A stretch of DNA of 64,000 nt from Gracilaria vermiculophylla (Eukaryota > Rhodophyta > Florideophyceae > Gracilariales > Gracilariaceae), in assembly GCA_019155205.2 (NCBI GenBank), contig JAHNZQ020000004.1, positions 972,135-1,036,134 on the forward strand, given 5' to 3'. The position numbers were made by a program, and so were the translations under genes. Numbering within the stretch: the first letter of the stretch is position 1; each line of letters begins with the position of its first letter. The notes under the pieces were generated by a model. It saw nothing but the letters and a program-made list of their open reading frames with translations, did no database searches and was not told the DNA's origin. Below, in pieces: positions 20,277-31,308 of this stretch.

Positions 20277-21421
20277 TCCGCGCCAAAGTCCACGCCCGCC
20301 AGACGCGGCGCGCGCCCGCCCAGCCGCGACGCCGCCTCCGTGAACGAGCTCCAGTTGGAGCCCAGCAGCGCGCGCGCGCGCGCCAGGCACAGCACGTCGG
20401 CCAGCGCAAAGCGCACGCAGCGCGCGTCGCGCCCGTCGCAGTCGCGCGCAATCCACAGCACGCGCCGCGCCCCGAAGCGCCGCCGCAGCCGCTCGCCCAC
20501 CGCCACCGTGTCGGCCGCCACGAAGAAGCGCGTCGCCGCGTCGGCCGCCACCAGCCGCCCCATCTCGCGCTCAAACACGCGCACCGAGCTGCGCCGCCGC
20601 CACCGCTGCATCTCGCGCGACGCCGCCGCGCCGTACTCCGCGTCCGCGCGCACGCGCGCAATGTCGCGCTCCAGCGTGCGGTCGCGGATGTGCACGCCCA
20701 CCATGTGGCGCAGCCCCGCCGCCTCCACGCCGCGCACCACGTCGCGCACCTCGCGCACCGCCACCAGCGACCGCAGCATCGCGTTGTCGCGCTCCCAGCT
20801 GCTCAGCCGCGCGTCGCCCGTCTCCATCACGTACGCGCTCTTGAAGTACACGTGCCGCGCCGCGCGCGCCGCCACGCGCGCCCCCTTCACCGCCCCGTCC
20901 CCCTCCATCTCCATGTAGTTGTAGCGCCCCACGCGCCGCCACGCCGCGTCGTACTGCTCGTAGCCGCGGAACGGCCACTTGGGCTTGAACTCGCTCAGCA
21001 CCACCCAGCGCTGCGCCTCGAACAGCTCGTCGAAGCGCGCCGCAATGTGCGCGTCGCGCTGCCAGATGAGCACCAGCTCGCGCTGCGTCGCGTTGGCGAA
21101 CGCCATGGCGCTGCCCAGCGCGCGCAGCCGGTTGCCCAGCCCGTGCATCACGTGCGCAAACAGCACCCCCACGTCGGCCGCCGACGCCGCCGCCGCCGCG
21201 CGCGCGTTCAGCTTGGCCAGCAGCGTGCGCTTGTGCTGCACCGCCATCGTGGCCATGATGTCCCACGGCACCTCGTAGTCGTTGGCCAGCCGCTGCCCGA
21301 GCGCCGTGTCCCACGCCTGCTGCACGCGCTCGCGCGGCAGCAGCTCCTTGAGCGCGCGCGGCCGCGACACGGCGTGCAGCACCGTGTAGCGCTGCGCCAG
21401 CGCGCCGTCGCCGTCGCCGAG

Positions 21422-21456
<35 letters not shown>

Positions 21457-22461
21457 GTTGGTCCACGGCCCACTGGTGCTCAAAGTGGCGCAGCGCCGAC
21501 GCGTTCCACGGCGGCAGCTGCTGCAGCAGCAGCGCGTTGAGGTCGATTTCCACCTGCACAAACTTGACCGCCTTCTGCGCGCGCTGGTCGTCGGCGTGCG
21601 GCACGTGCGAGATGGTGTCGTAGCTGACGTTGAGCTTGCGCAGCCCGGCGCGCGCCAGGCGCGCGTACAGGTCCTCGTCGTCCCAGCCGTACGTCTGGAT
21701 GCGCTCGTCGTACGCGCCCACGTCCAGCAGGTGGCGGCGGCGGATGAGCACGGCGCCGTTGAGGTGCACCTCGTTGTCGTTGCGCGCGGCGGCGTAGTTG
21801 CCGGCGTAGTAGGCGCGGTGGTGGGCGCGCGGCTGGTGGTCGTCGGGCAGCGGGTGCGCGTCCACAAAGCGCGCGTCGATGGCGTAGTCGCAGTCGGTGC
21901 GCAGCACGACGTCGGACGACGCGGCGCGCACGGCCAGGTTGTACGCGCGCGACAGCACCCACGCGCGCTCGCGGCGCACGCGCAGCAGGCGCAGGCGCGG
22001 GTCGGCGCGCAGGTGCTCGCGCAGCGCGGGCAGCAGCGGCGGGTCGGAGGCCCAGTCGACGAGCACGATCTCGCGCACGTGGCGCACGCGGCGCCACAGC
22101 GGCAGCACGCGGCGCAGCGTGGCGTGGCGGTTCATGCAGGCGGCGACGATGGACACGCCGGGCGAGACGGTGGCGGCGGCGGCAAAGGTGCGGTTGGACG
22201 GCGGCAGCGCGCGCGCCAGCGCGCGCTGCGCGGCGCGGCGCGGCGCGCGGCGCAGCGCGGGCGCGGCGTCGAAGGCGGCGTGGAACGACCACGGCATCTC
22301 CAGCACGAAGAGCAGCACGACGGGCAGCGCCAGCACGTGCAGGTACGACGCGCGGCGCAGGGCGTGGCGGAAGGAGCGCGACAGCTTGAGCGGCGGCGAC
22401 GGCGGCGCCGACGCGGAGCGGCGCACGCGGCGGGGGCGCGGCAGCGGCGGGTGCGGCGGGT

Positions 22462-22494
<33 letters not shown>

Positions 22495-22588
22495 TGGTGG
22501 GCGGCGGCGGCTGCTTGTGCGGGTGGGCGAGAAAGGTGCACACGGGGGCGCGGCGCGGGTGCGGCGGCGACGGCGAGCGCGAGTGCAT
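20231..22588 (-). CDS. Two-domain Golgi-type glycosyltransferase (GT-A plus fucosyltransferase-like)
   Basis: The 785-residue protein has a Pro-rich, basic cytosolic N-terminus, one transmembrane segment (about 82-101) and a lumenal part, typical of type II Golgi enzymes. Domain 1 (about 143-350) is a GT-A fold: VSIVAACMNRH start, a TDCDYAID metal-binding motif, and NGAVLIRRRHLLDVGAYDE followed by YGWDDEDLYARLARAG, as in galactosyltransferase C-terminal regions. Domain 2 (about 470-760) has HGLGNRLRALGSAMAFAN, a VGVHIRDRT segment, FFVAADTVAVGERL and a late LLGSNWSSFTEAASRL motif. These resemble the GDP-sugar-binding fold of alpha-1,6/O-fucosyltransferase-type enzymes. Asp-Gly repeats lie in the linker and at the C-terminus. 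Likely role: cell-wall or glycoprotein glycan synthesis. Donor and acceptor cannot be read from sequence. Confidence 0.78.
20239..20276. repeat. (GCCGTC)n coding a C-terminal Asp-Gly repeat
   Basis: Hexamer repeat at the 3' end of the glycosyltransferase gene, read as alternating Asp-Gly. Confidence 0.9.
21404..21456. repeat. (GCCGTC)n coding an internal Asp-Gly repeat
   Basis: The same hexamer as at 20239-20276, located between the two catalytic domains of the glycosyltransferase and read as alternating Asp-Gly with one Leu interruption. Confidence 0.9.
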
Positions 22589-22750
22589 GGCGGTGCGGCA
22601 GGCGCAGGAGGGGGAGGCGGTGGGGAGGGATGGGTGGGAGGGGAGGGGGGGGGGGGGGGGGGGCGGGGGGGGGTGGGGGGGGGGGGGGGGGGGGGTGGGG
22701 GGGGTTGGGGGGGGGGGGGTTGGGGGGGGGGGGGGGGGGGGGGCGGGGGG

Positions 22751-22785
<35 letters not shown>

Positions 22786-23692
22786 CGGGGGGGGGGGGTG
22801 GTGGGGGGGGGGGGGGGGGGGGGGGGGACGAGTGCTCTCAAGTCGGGGGACGAGTGCGCACAAGTTGGCGGCGACCGGCAGGGTGAGCACGCGGCGGCGC
22901 GGCACGCGGCGGCGCGGCGCGGCGCGGCACGCGGCGGCGCGGCGCAGCGCGGCGCAGCGGTGCGCAGCGGTGCGCAGCGGTGCGCAGCGCGGCGCGTGCG
23001 CGCGCCACTGCGGAGCACGCAGCGGTGGCGGGAATGCGGGCGCGGCGCGCATCGCCAGCCGTGCGGGGGCGCTGGGTGGCGTGCACTGTCAGCGCGGCGC
23101 ACGTGGCGCGCCTCGCGCGCGCTGCGCCGCGGCGCGCGCGCCGCGGGCGGCGGCGGCGGCGGCGGCGGCTACGCACGCGCGGCCGCCGTGCGTCATTGAG
23201 CGGCCACGTGCGCGCGCGCTGCAGTTGATTGCGCACCTCCGCGCGGCGCGCGCGCGCCCCCCCGCGCGCCGTCGAACGCGCACCGTTGGCGCGCGCTCGA
23301 GTTGATTGCAGTAAAGTTAGGTGCGCGCAACGGACGGCTGGCGCGCGCGCGGCCGCGCGTTTTCCGCTCCTCCCGTTGCCCTTCTGCCGTGCACCCGCCG
23401 CCCACGCCGCACGCCGCGCGCCGCGCGCCGCGCGCCGCGCGCCACCCCTCGCTGCGCTCCGCGCTCCGCGCCGCGCCAGGCGGGGCACCCTGCGTGCGTC
23501 GCGCGCGGGTCGTGCGCGCTGCATGGCGCGCGCTGCGTGCCGCGCAGTGGGCGCTGCGCGCGCAGCGGTGCGCGGAGGACGGTGCGCGGAGGATGGGGCA
23601 CGGTGCTTTTTACGGCGCGCGCGGCAGCGCGGCGCTAGCTAGCTACCCTTCGGTACATACGCTAGCAGCAGCGGCCGCGCGGCTGGGCAGCG
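22589..23692. other. GC-rich intergenic region with G-run block
   Basis: Upstream of the glycosyltransferase gene. It carries the G-run block at 22638-22827, a tandem GGTGCGCAGC unit at 22960-22990, GCGGCGCGGCA-type repeats at 22890-22960 and several CCGCGCGCCG repeats at 23410-23440. Open frames are long on both strands, but I see no domain or motif in any of them. Confidence 0.55.
22638..22827. repeat. Poly-G / G-run block
   Basis: About 190 bases that are almost all G, broken by single T, C or A residues into runs of 4 to more than 20 G. It has very high G-quadruplex potential and is likely hard to sequence accurately. Confidence 0.9.
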
Positions 23693-24184
23693 TCACTGCG
23701 CCGAGCCGGCGGCGCCCGGCTGCGGCCAGCCGTCGTACCACACGTCAAAGTAGCCGCCGTCCGGCGAGGTGCGCGTCTGGAAGCACACGCGCACCGCCTT
23801 GGGCGCGCCGCCGTCGAACAGCTGCGATGTGACCACGCGCTCGCCGTCGGCCACGTAGCGCACGATCTCGTGGAACGACGACGGCTCGCCCTTGGTGGCG
23901 CCGCTCAGCACGATCGTGTCGCCGTCGATGGCCGTGCACTTGCCGCGCAGCTTGTCGCTCTCGAAGTGCAGCGTGCCGCCGTGCACGCGGCTGCCAAACT
24001 CCAGCACCACCTGCTTGCCGTTGCCAAACGTGTTGGTGATGCGGTTGGAGCAGCGCGCCCCGCGCACGCCCATCTGCACCACCGTGCGGTACGAGTACAG
24101 CTCGCTGCCGGATCGTATGTCGTACACCTTGTGCTCGCCCTCCCACGTGCCCTCCAGCTTGCGCAGCCTGTCCGGCACCCCCAT
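23693..24184 (-). CDS. Small lipocalin-like protein of unknown function
   Basis: The 163-residue protein starts MGVPDRLRKLEGTWEGEHKV at 24184. The upstream in-frame extension is a translated CT microsatellite and is excluded. The pattern LEGTWEGEHKVYD, then alternating beta-strand-like segments ending in DVWYDGWPQ, suggests a small beta-barrel of the calycin/lipocalin type. It is reminiscent of cyanobacterial and plastid DUF3598- or CpcS-like proteins, some of which handle bilins. I cannot assign it to one family. No signal or transit peptide is visible. The 5' leader holds a GA/CT tract within 15-40 bp of the start. Confidence 0.6.
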   Translation of the reverse strand: MGVPDRLRKLEGTWEGEHKVYDIRSGSELYSYRTVVQMGVRGARCSNRITNTFGNGKQVVLEFGSRVHGGTLHFESDKLRGKCTAIDGDTIVLSGATKGEPSSFHEIVRYVADGERVVTSQLFDGGAPKAVRVCFQTRTSPDGGYFDVWYDGWPQPGAAGSAQ

Positions 24185-24191
24185 TGACACA

Positions 24192-24228
<37 letters not shown>

Positions 24229-27200
24229 GCAACGAACGAAGAGAGACGAGAGAGCGACACACAAAAGAGCCACAGCCGCGCACAGCGCCGCGCAAGCAGC
24301 GCCGCTCAAATAACTCTACGCCACAAGCGCTTGCCCGTGCCTAATTTACGTTGCTCACTCCCGCGCTGCCCCTCTCGTTCAGCGCCCCCGCTGGCGCCCA
24401 CCGTCGCCCCCAGCTCACAACAAGCCCGCGCCTCACCCACGCCGCCGCACCGTCGCCCGCCTTGTTGCAACTGCACAGTCGCTTCCCCTCCCTCTCCCGC
24501 CACCCGCCACGTCCACTGCCGCTGCCCGTCTCCGCCGCCCCCGCGCCCGCCCGCGTCTTCCACCTCGCGCACCCCATCCCCCCCGTGCTCATGTCCGCCT
24601 TCCCGTTGCCCATCGCGCTCACAGTCATCGTTTGCACGCCAATACGTAAAACACGCACGCAGCGCACTCAAGCCACGCACACATGCGCGCCCGCAGCACC
24701 AGCAGCCGATGAAAAAGCCTCCCGTGCACCCCCCGCGCAGCCCCACCGCACCGTCACCTGACGCCCAACACGGCCAACAGCGCTGACGGCCGTGAGCCTC
24801 CCGCGTGCGCCCCACCGGCAGCCCAACGCTGCGCCAGCAACCCTTTCTACAACCATCTTGTGCCCGAATTGGTGCTTTTTTTTTTTCCTTCCCCGTTACG
24901 CCCTCATCGCCCGCCACGCGCTCAGCCAATGCCACCGTACGAAGCGACCAGCGCTCCCGTGCGCCGTGCTGCGCTCCTCGCACCGCCTTGCGTCTCGCAA
25001 GTCGTCCGTTCCACTGCGCTGCCGCCCTCGCCGTATCCGCAGTGCTGGTGCTATGCCGTGCTGTTGCGCAACAGCAAACATCCAGTATTTGGCACCATGT
25101 CTTGCTCTCGCGTCTTGCAAAAGCGCGCACACACATTCTTTACAACCCATTTCACGCAGCCGCACACACCTCATCAACCACGTGCGTCAGCGCTTCGCAA
25201 CCCGTTTTGCCGGCCTCTCACCTTGTCAACAACGTGATGTACGGCGTGTGAGAGTCCAAACCGCTTGTAAAACCAATCTGTGCGCAGCATGTCACAACTG
25301 CGCCCATCGTACGTGCCACACAACTCGAGACGGTGAAACATGACCATGTTATTTCCGTTCCGTGCATTTGCCCGTTATATTCATAGCCCAACAATCTGTC
25401 TTCACAGAAAAATCTCTCGTCAACACAACGTCCAAACTCGTCTTTACCGCCCCATTCCTGTTGTGTTCTCGCTTGTCCCCATCCTACCACGTTGGCCCGC
25501 GCATGTTTGACGGCAACAAACGACCGATCACTACTGTCACTAACACCGTTGCGTACGCCTTCTCCAGCGTTTTCTCAAAATAATGATTTACAATTTTCTC
25601 ATTCGTATGTGTCATGTGGCGGCAACAACACGACCAAAATTTGTCACCAGCCGCCAGTTTTAACACCAACCTTGCTCGTCGAGCGACCCCCGTCTCGAAT
25701 GTCTTCGCCAAAACGTGTCCATTGTACAGGTTAGCAACGCTCGCAGATGCGAATAATTGACACATAGTGATAGAGAAGCTGCCCCGATTCATTATCTCAC
25801 ACATCAACTTCCACAAGGAAGCACCACTTGCTCATCAGCAATCATCCTGCTGTGCGCTAAAAAGCCATTATTACCGCAGCAGCACCAATCTTGTCATCTT
25901 TTCAAACCAATCATGCTCATATACCCTGCTGCTAAACGCACTTAACAACAACACAATGAGCCAAGTGCGCCGCACCACAGCTCGGCCACCACACGTCAAA
26001 GAAGCTCGCGGCGCAATAGAGCTTACACTGTCCCCGATAGAAGGGCGACAGTGCGCTCCTAGCGACTCTACAAATAAAACGCATCTTCCGTCCAAAACAA
26101 GATCCCAAGGGGAACAGCGACGGCAGTCAATTGCCCTGATCGAAGGGGGAGCCACTCTTGCCCACTTTTGCCGCCGCCACATTCCTGCGCATCCCCTGCT
26201 CGTCTGTTCCACGCGTGGAGGTCTCGTTGCGCCTATCTCACTCAACACATGCGTATAAAGTCCCCCTTTGACAGTGTAGTGCACGACTGAAGGACCATAA
26301 CTTCCCAATTCCAATCTCACGCACCCAATCTGGTCTTGAACCTCACGGATACAACTACATGAGCGGCACAACAATCGATTGCAGATTACGAGTGCCGATC
26401 GCCCGGGAGATTGCACTTTGAGATATTTGTTTTTGGGAATTGGCTTTTCACACTGTTCACGACTTCCCCTGAGATGCATAATAAAGTGAGTCGTGCAATG
26501 GCTCGACAACTCTGCTTGTAGCAAAATTGGTCTCTTTACTCTGAACGGTCGATGAAGCCCCGAGCGAACGGTGCAGTCTTCGGGACACGCTGCTAAAACT
26601 TACACACATGAACACAGTTGCTGTGATCGAGCGATTGACCATCTCTTACAAGTATCGACCATGTGCATTCAACGCAACGCAACTCACGCAGTCTACCATT
26701 CACAGGCGCAGGCCGCATCGGTACCACTATCGCGTACACTCACTGTCTACAATGACACCCGCTGCCCGTACGGGAGCGGAAAACGCACACTGTCTCCAAG
26801 CACCGGTTGTTTTATAAAACTTGTAAGGAATGCAACAATCATTTCGAGTGAAACAAACATACTGGCTCGGCTTGCAAGTCCCAGCTACACTCCTCAGCCT
26901 GCCGAAGAACCACCGATAGAAAGCACTGAATTTGAAAACAAAAAAAAATGGTGTAGGAAGAATAGGTGCGATGTGTAAGTAGGGACGTTAGTTGTTGTTC
27001 CAACGTCGCCAGATTATCTTCAGAGCAACTGTACTTAATCGTCCACAGCTTCCAGTCGCTACGGAACGGTACGGAACAGACTTGTTTTAAACAGTTGTAT
27101 TTTTCGGTGCTTGCTCCATTTTCTCGTTGGAACAACACGGTGCGTTTCGTTTTGGAATGCTATACACGAAGAATTGGTGCAACTCAGCGCCAAACATGCT

Positions 27201-29048
27201 CTGCGCGCAGCACAGAAGACTGTGCTGCTGCTTTTTGCACAAGACGGTGCTTTACAGACGTTGCAGTTTTCTCACTAGTAGTACTTGCATCACGTGTTTC
27301 AGCCGGAGTGATGAGCCATAAAATGTTGCGTTAGGAACACAATTATTTACAGCGGTTGCAAAACGTATGCTGATTGTATACTGCCGTTCGGATGCTTATG
27401 GGGGGAAAAAAAAAAGAGTGCAAGTGGCAGTTGCAATTGCAAAAAAAAAGTTGTCGCGCAGCGCTTTGGAGCTGATAATCTTTCGAAATGTTTAGCGTGA
27501 GACAAAGACGCACCGATGCAATGGCAGCATCGTGCCACGTGGCGATATCATAAAATAAGCATCAAATCGTGAAGAGAAAAAAACAAAAACATTTTATCGA
27601 TAGGCCCGACTAAAGTAACTCCTTGCGCGGTGTATACGTTACAATAAAGGCCGAAGAGCCCGAAATGGCACGAACAGAGCTCTATTTACTCGCCTTCATT
27701 CGTTCCAAAAGTCATTTAGTAAACATCGCATCATCCCAGTCTATAACTATCTTCAGAACCTGTTGGAATATCCCTCTTATTGCTTTTATTCATGAACATT
27801 TCATAAAGTCTGTACAGATATCATGTTCCATAGCAAACCTGTGTAAGTGGATTCGGTATTGCAATATAAAATTTTGTTATGTCGCCCATTTTTTTTAATG
27901 CTATTAGAGCCAAGGTTTTCAATGATTCCAAAAGACATGATAATCGCATATTGTGTTGTTGCTTGCGAGTTCCATTTTTATGAAAACAAGGATCATTCGT
28001 CAAGATGATCTAGAAGCGAATGCCATACATGTGTATTGATTTTAACAAATCAATGCTGCATCGTGTCTAGTGTCTAAACGACAATTGGCGTCCTAATGTA
28101 TGACGTCATTATTGCTGGAGCTCACGAACTGCCAAAAACCACAAGAGTACTTCAGCACTTCTTTCAAAGATTATATCTACTTTCTACTCGATCGGCATCA
28201 ACCAAGCTATTGAGTTGCTTAACCTATTGTTCCGTTTCATGTAGCTGGGACAATGAAAATACTTGTTTCCCTTTATTACCGATGATTCTTGTACAACCAC
28301 GAACGCTTTGACATTTGTACTTAGCAAGGTTTGTTCTCAAAAGTTTTCGCTATTACTCAAGGTTCAGTGAGTAAATCTGCTTGTTTTTAAATTTGATTTA
28401 AAACTTTGAGTTTCTTTACTCTTGTTTTTTTCACTGTGAACACTGCTAGCTACCGTTTTTGTGCAAGGTCACAAAACTTTTACCGAAAACGTCTCCTAAT
28501 CACTGGCCTTGCATGATGGCCAATTGGGGTCATAAGGGGCCGGGGCTCTGGGCGTGAAGACACTAGCTAGAGGAGCAGAGAAATTCTTTGTTTCAGATTC
28601 CTGCCAAACTTTGATTCTAGAGACACGGAACAAAAGATACAGTTTTAAGTTCTTCATTAAGATCGATTAATCCACTTTTCCAATTGACCCAGATATCTTC
28701 CTTCAACCCCAAAACGATTCTGTCTTTTCGAAAATGAAACATTTCGAGAACGAAAATGTACCAATCCATGACATACCATGCTTAAAGTGCATTCAGACCA
28801 TTAAAAGATTGTGGTGATTGTTATCAATTTATTATTTTCAAAACTGTATGCAATGGGAGAAAAAAATATATGAAAACACAACAATCATGTGAATCAATGG
28901 AAGCTGTGAGTCAACAAATTTTATTTCTTTTCCCACAGATCTACGTCAAAGTATAAAGAAGTACGCGACATCCCATTCCAATGCCCCGTCGTTTCCTTCA
29001 TTTTACTTCAAGAAAAAAAATACAAAATATCACAAAACCATGACTGAA
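24185..29048. other. Long gene-free stretch
   Basis: Nearly 4.9 kb without a recognisable gene. The first part (24.3-25.3 kb) is pyrimidine-rich on the + strand, like the leader regions of other genes here, and includes a GA tract at 24196-24224. GC then falls steadily, and 27.3-29.0 kb is AT-rich. The open frames of up to about 270 codons have no domain and biased compositions. A non-coding transcript or a gene broken into small exons cannot be excluded. Confidence 0.5.
24196..24224. repeat. (GA)n microsatellite in a 5' leader
   Basis: About 14 GA units (CT on the sense strand) just upstream of the start of the lipocalin-like gene. Confidence 0.9.
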
Positions 29049-30582
29049 CTACACGGCTTCGTTGCGGATTTCTTTGACATCCTCCACATCATGATGATAC
29101 TCTACTTCCGAACTTTTTGACTTTGGCATACCTTGCAAACAGGGAATCCATGTGACCAATCGCAGAGCAAGAGCAAGTAGAGGAAGTATAATACCAACCC
29201 AAGCAATCGGCATCTATTAATGACAGCACAAAAGGGATGAGACATGCGTTAGTTATCTTTGCTTCCTCACGGATTAAAAAGCTTGTACTTACGATTGCTC
29301 CATCAGCCACCCAGAAACTCGGATCTGGCCGATGCTTGTGGATAACCAAACCCCAAAGCCCTTGATGCAGTATACCGAGTACAAAGCCAGCTGTTCCGAG
29401 CCATGAAAACACTGCTCGAAATTCCGCCCAAGACAGAGACGTAGCACTGGCGCTTGAGCTGTAGACAGCCAGGATTGCGAACATTACGTAAGAACTACGA
29501 AAGGTTCGTCGCGCGCAAAAACAACACTTTCAGTCAGTACTTCCACCAAGAACTGTAAAATACAAGAGTTATGTTACTTACATGATGCCCGGGACAAAAT
29601 ATAGCTGTCCTTTCCAACCATCTTCGATATGACTCGCAGATATGGCGCCCGCGATGCCATGAGCACTGGCAAAGAGGAATGCAGACAGACCGAGCTGCTT
29701 CCGGCGGTTTAGCCAATTCTTCAACCACGACGGAATCGCGTGGACAAACTTCTTGTACAGGATTGCAACGGGACCAGCCAAAAATGTTATAGAAAACAGT
29801 GTTATGGCAGTTTCCGCCGTAGTGGACATGAAGCTTGACAGAGGAAATTTATCCCATGGACGCGATGGCTCTCCACGGTATCCATGAACAACGTAGGAAA
29901 ACAGCACGGAGTAAAGAATCCACCACGACCAAACAAGTAGCGAAACAATCATGGTTGACTTGTAGGCGGGGAAAAAGATATGAGGCAAAGATTCCATCTG
30001 CTTTGCCGATGAATGCAAGGGCCCAATGTAATACGGGGTAAATCCAAGAGCCTCAATGAAATTATGCATGCGACGTGAAACCGTTTCATTTTCATCCATG
30101 GCATACGGCGCTACTACTCTTGTGGGTAACGGCACTAAACTTTCATTCAGCTCCGTCAAAAGGTTGGCAGAAATCGTGTTAAACGCCTTCACCACGGGAA
30201 CAGGTGTCGGTAGCAACTTGCTCAATAGAGCCGTGGAAGAAAGTTGCGACCCCTTTCCAAAGCACGGCACGGAAAGCGGTGTATTCGCGACATCGATGAC
30301 GATAACATTCGTTGAGAGATGTGGAGCGAGTTGAGGAATCAGGCTTTCATAGGCATGTGACGGCACAGCCAAAACGAGAATATCGGCCTTGGACACTGCG
30401 TCTGTGAGTGGTGTTTCGACGCAATTCCGACTGGTGATAGAGACGGAATAAAACGGGGTATTTGCAGCTGTGCGAGATATATGTTCCGCAAGGGAGGCAC
30501 CAAAATGACCTTTGCCAATAACCACAACGTGTTGGCTTGGACGAACGGATGTATCATCGAAGCTTTGGGATGCCGAATCCAT
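29049..30582 (-). CDS. STEAP-type metalloreductase (NADP oxidoreductase plus heme membrane domain), three exons
   Basis: I assemble complement(join(29049..29213, 29293..29494, 29582..30582)), 455 residues. The N-terminal half is a Rossmann domain (HVVVIGKGHFGASLAEHI, ILVLAVPSHAYESL, VKAFNTISA) like F420H2:NADP oxidoreductase and animal STEAPs. The C-terminal half is a six-helix ferric-reductase-like membrane domain with candidate heme ligands in FASAHGIAGA and LGILHQGLWG. Exon 2 adds SLSWAEFRAVFSWLGTAGF, and exon 3 adds the last helix (IAWVGIILPLLALALR) and a short acidic tail. STEAPs reduce Fe(III) or Cu(II) with NADPH and FAD/heme, so metal uptake is the likely role. The first ATG is at 30582. 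The gene is divergent from FEN1. Confidence 0.85.
29214..29292 (-). other. Intron 2 of the STEAP-type gene (79 nt)
   Basis: Donor GTAAGT, branch point ATAACTAACG, acceptor ATAG. It is a phase 0 intron joining DGAI to MPIAWVG and restoring the last membrane helix. Confidence 0.85.
29495..29581 (-). other. Intron 1 of the STEAP-type gene (87 nt)
   Basis: Donor GTAAGT, branch point TACTGAC, acceptor CGTAG. It splits an Ile codon and joins VPGI to SYVMFAILAVY. Confidence 0.85.
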
Positions 30583-31308
30583 GGCTAGGAGATTAGGATG
30601 AATGTGGGACCTGAGGAGAAAAAACGGAGACACCGCAACCTACGGAATGTTTATATACGAAAAAAGCCGACGGGATGACCGCTGTCCTCGATAGAAGATA
30701 TGATAGGATTCGCATCTTGGCGATAGACAGAAATCACTGTATGAGCAGGGGGAGAAGCAAAACAAGAAGAGACGCGTGAAGCATCGGCGAGGTGCAGAAA
30801 ACGCAGCTGAGTGGCATCATGAAGGGGACAGAACGGGCCGCAGACTCAGTTTTTCACAAGCAGCGATGCGTTGTTTGATACGCTCAGCAACTGCTCAGCT
30901 CATTGCGAACGCATCCTCCCGATGGACACTTCACCGTCACGTCGCGCTCACGTGACCGTGTCGGTGCGGAGCTCGCGCGCCTTGCAGCGCCGTGTGACGT
31001 GGAATTCGCAACGTGGACAGCGAGTGGACGACGGATCTGCAGAGCTGTGTTTTCGCGCCAAAAGACGTGCGTGCGTTACCGCTTCGCGAACGTTCGCGCT
31101 ATTCGACTCTCGGTTGTCTGCCATGTCCGCCTTCCACCGTCGATACCTCGCATCGGGTCGCACGGTGCGCTCGCCGCAAGTTGCCTTCTCTGTCCCCGCG
31201 TCTCCTGGCTCTACCGCCTCACGCTCCCTCGCCGCCTTTCGCCTTCCCCGTCTTTGTGAGAACAAACCAGCCCGTCACAATTTCCCTCGCTTTCCTGCCC
31301 CGATCACA
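30583..31308. promoter_or_regulatory. Divergent intergenic region between the STEAP-type gene and FEN1
   Basis: Holds the promoters of both genes. The 440 bp before the FEN1 ATG remain open in the FEN1 frame (see findings), with in-frame ATGs at 30922 and 31122. No TATA box is evident. Confidence 0.5.

Noticed and set aside
19167..20918. + strand open frame of 583 codons spanning the C2H2 gene in another frame
   Set aside because: Contains no zinc-finger pattern and crosses into the antisense of the glycosyltransferase gene. GC-driven.
20690..23305. Long + strand open frame (871 codons) opposite the glycosyltransferase gene
   Set aside because: The minus strand carries clear glycosyltransferase motifs. 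The + product is His/Arg/Val-rich antisense translation followed by poly-Gly from the G block.
24306..25136. Minus-strand open frame of 276 codons
   Set aside because: Gly/Arg/Cys-rich without domains; it reads the complement of pyrimidine-rich leader-like DNA.
25871..26524. Minus-strand open frame of 217 codons
   Set aside because: No motif, irregular composition and no supporting start context; probably chance.
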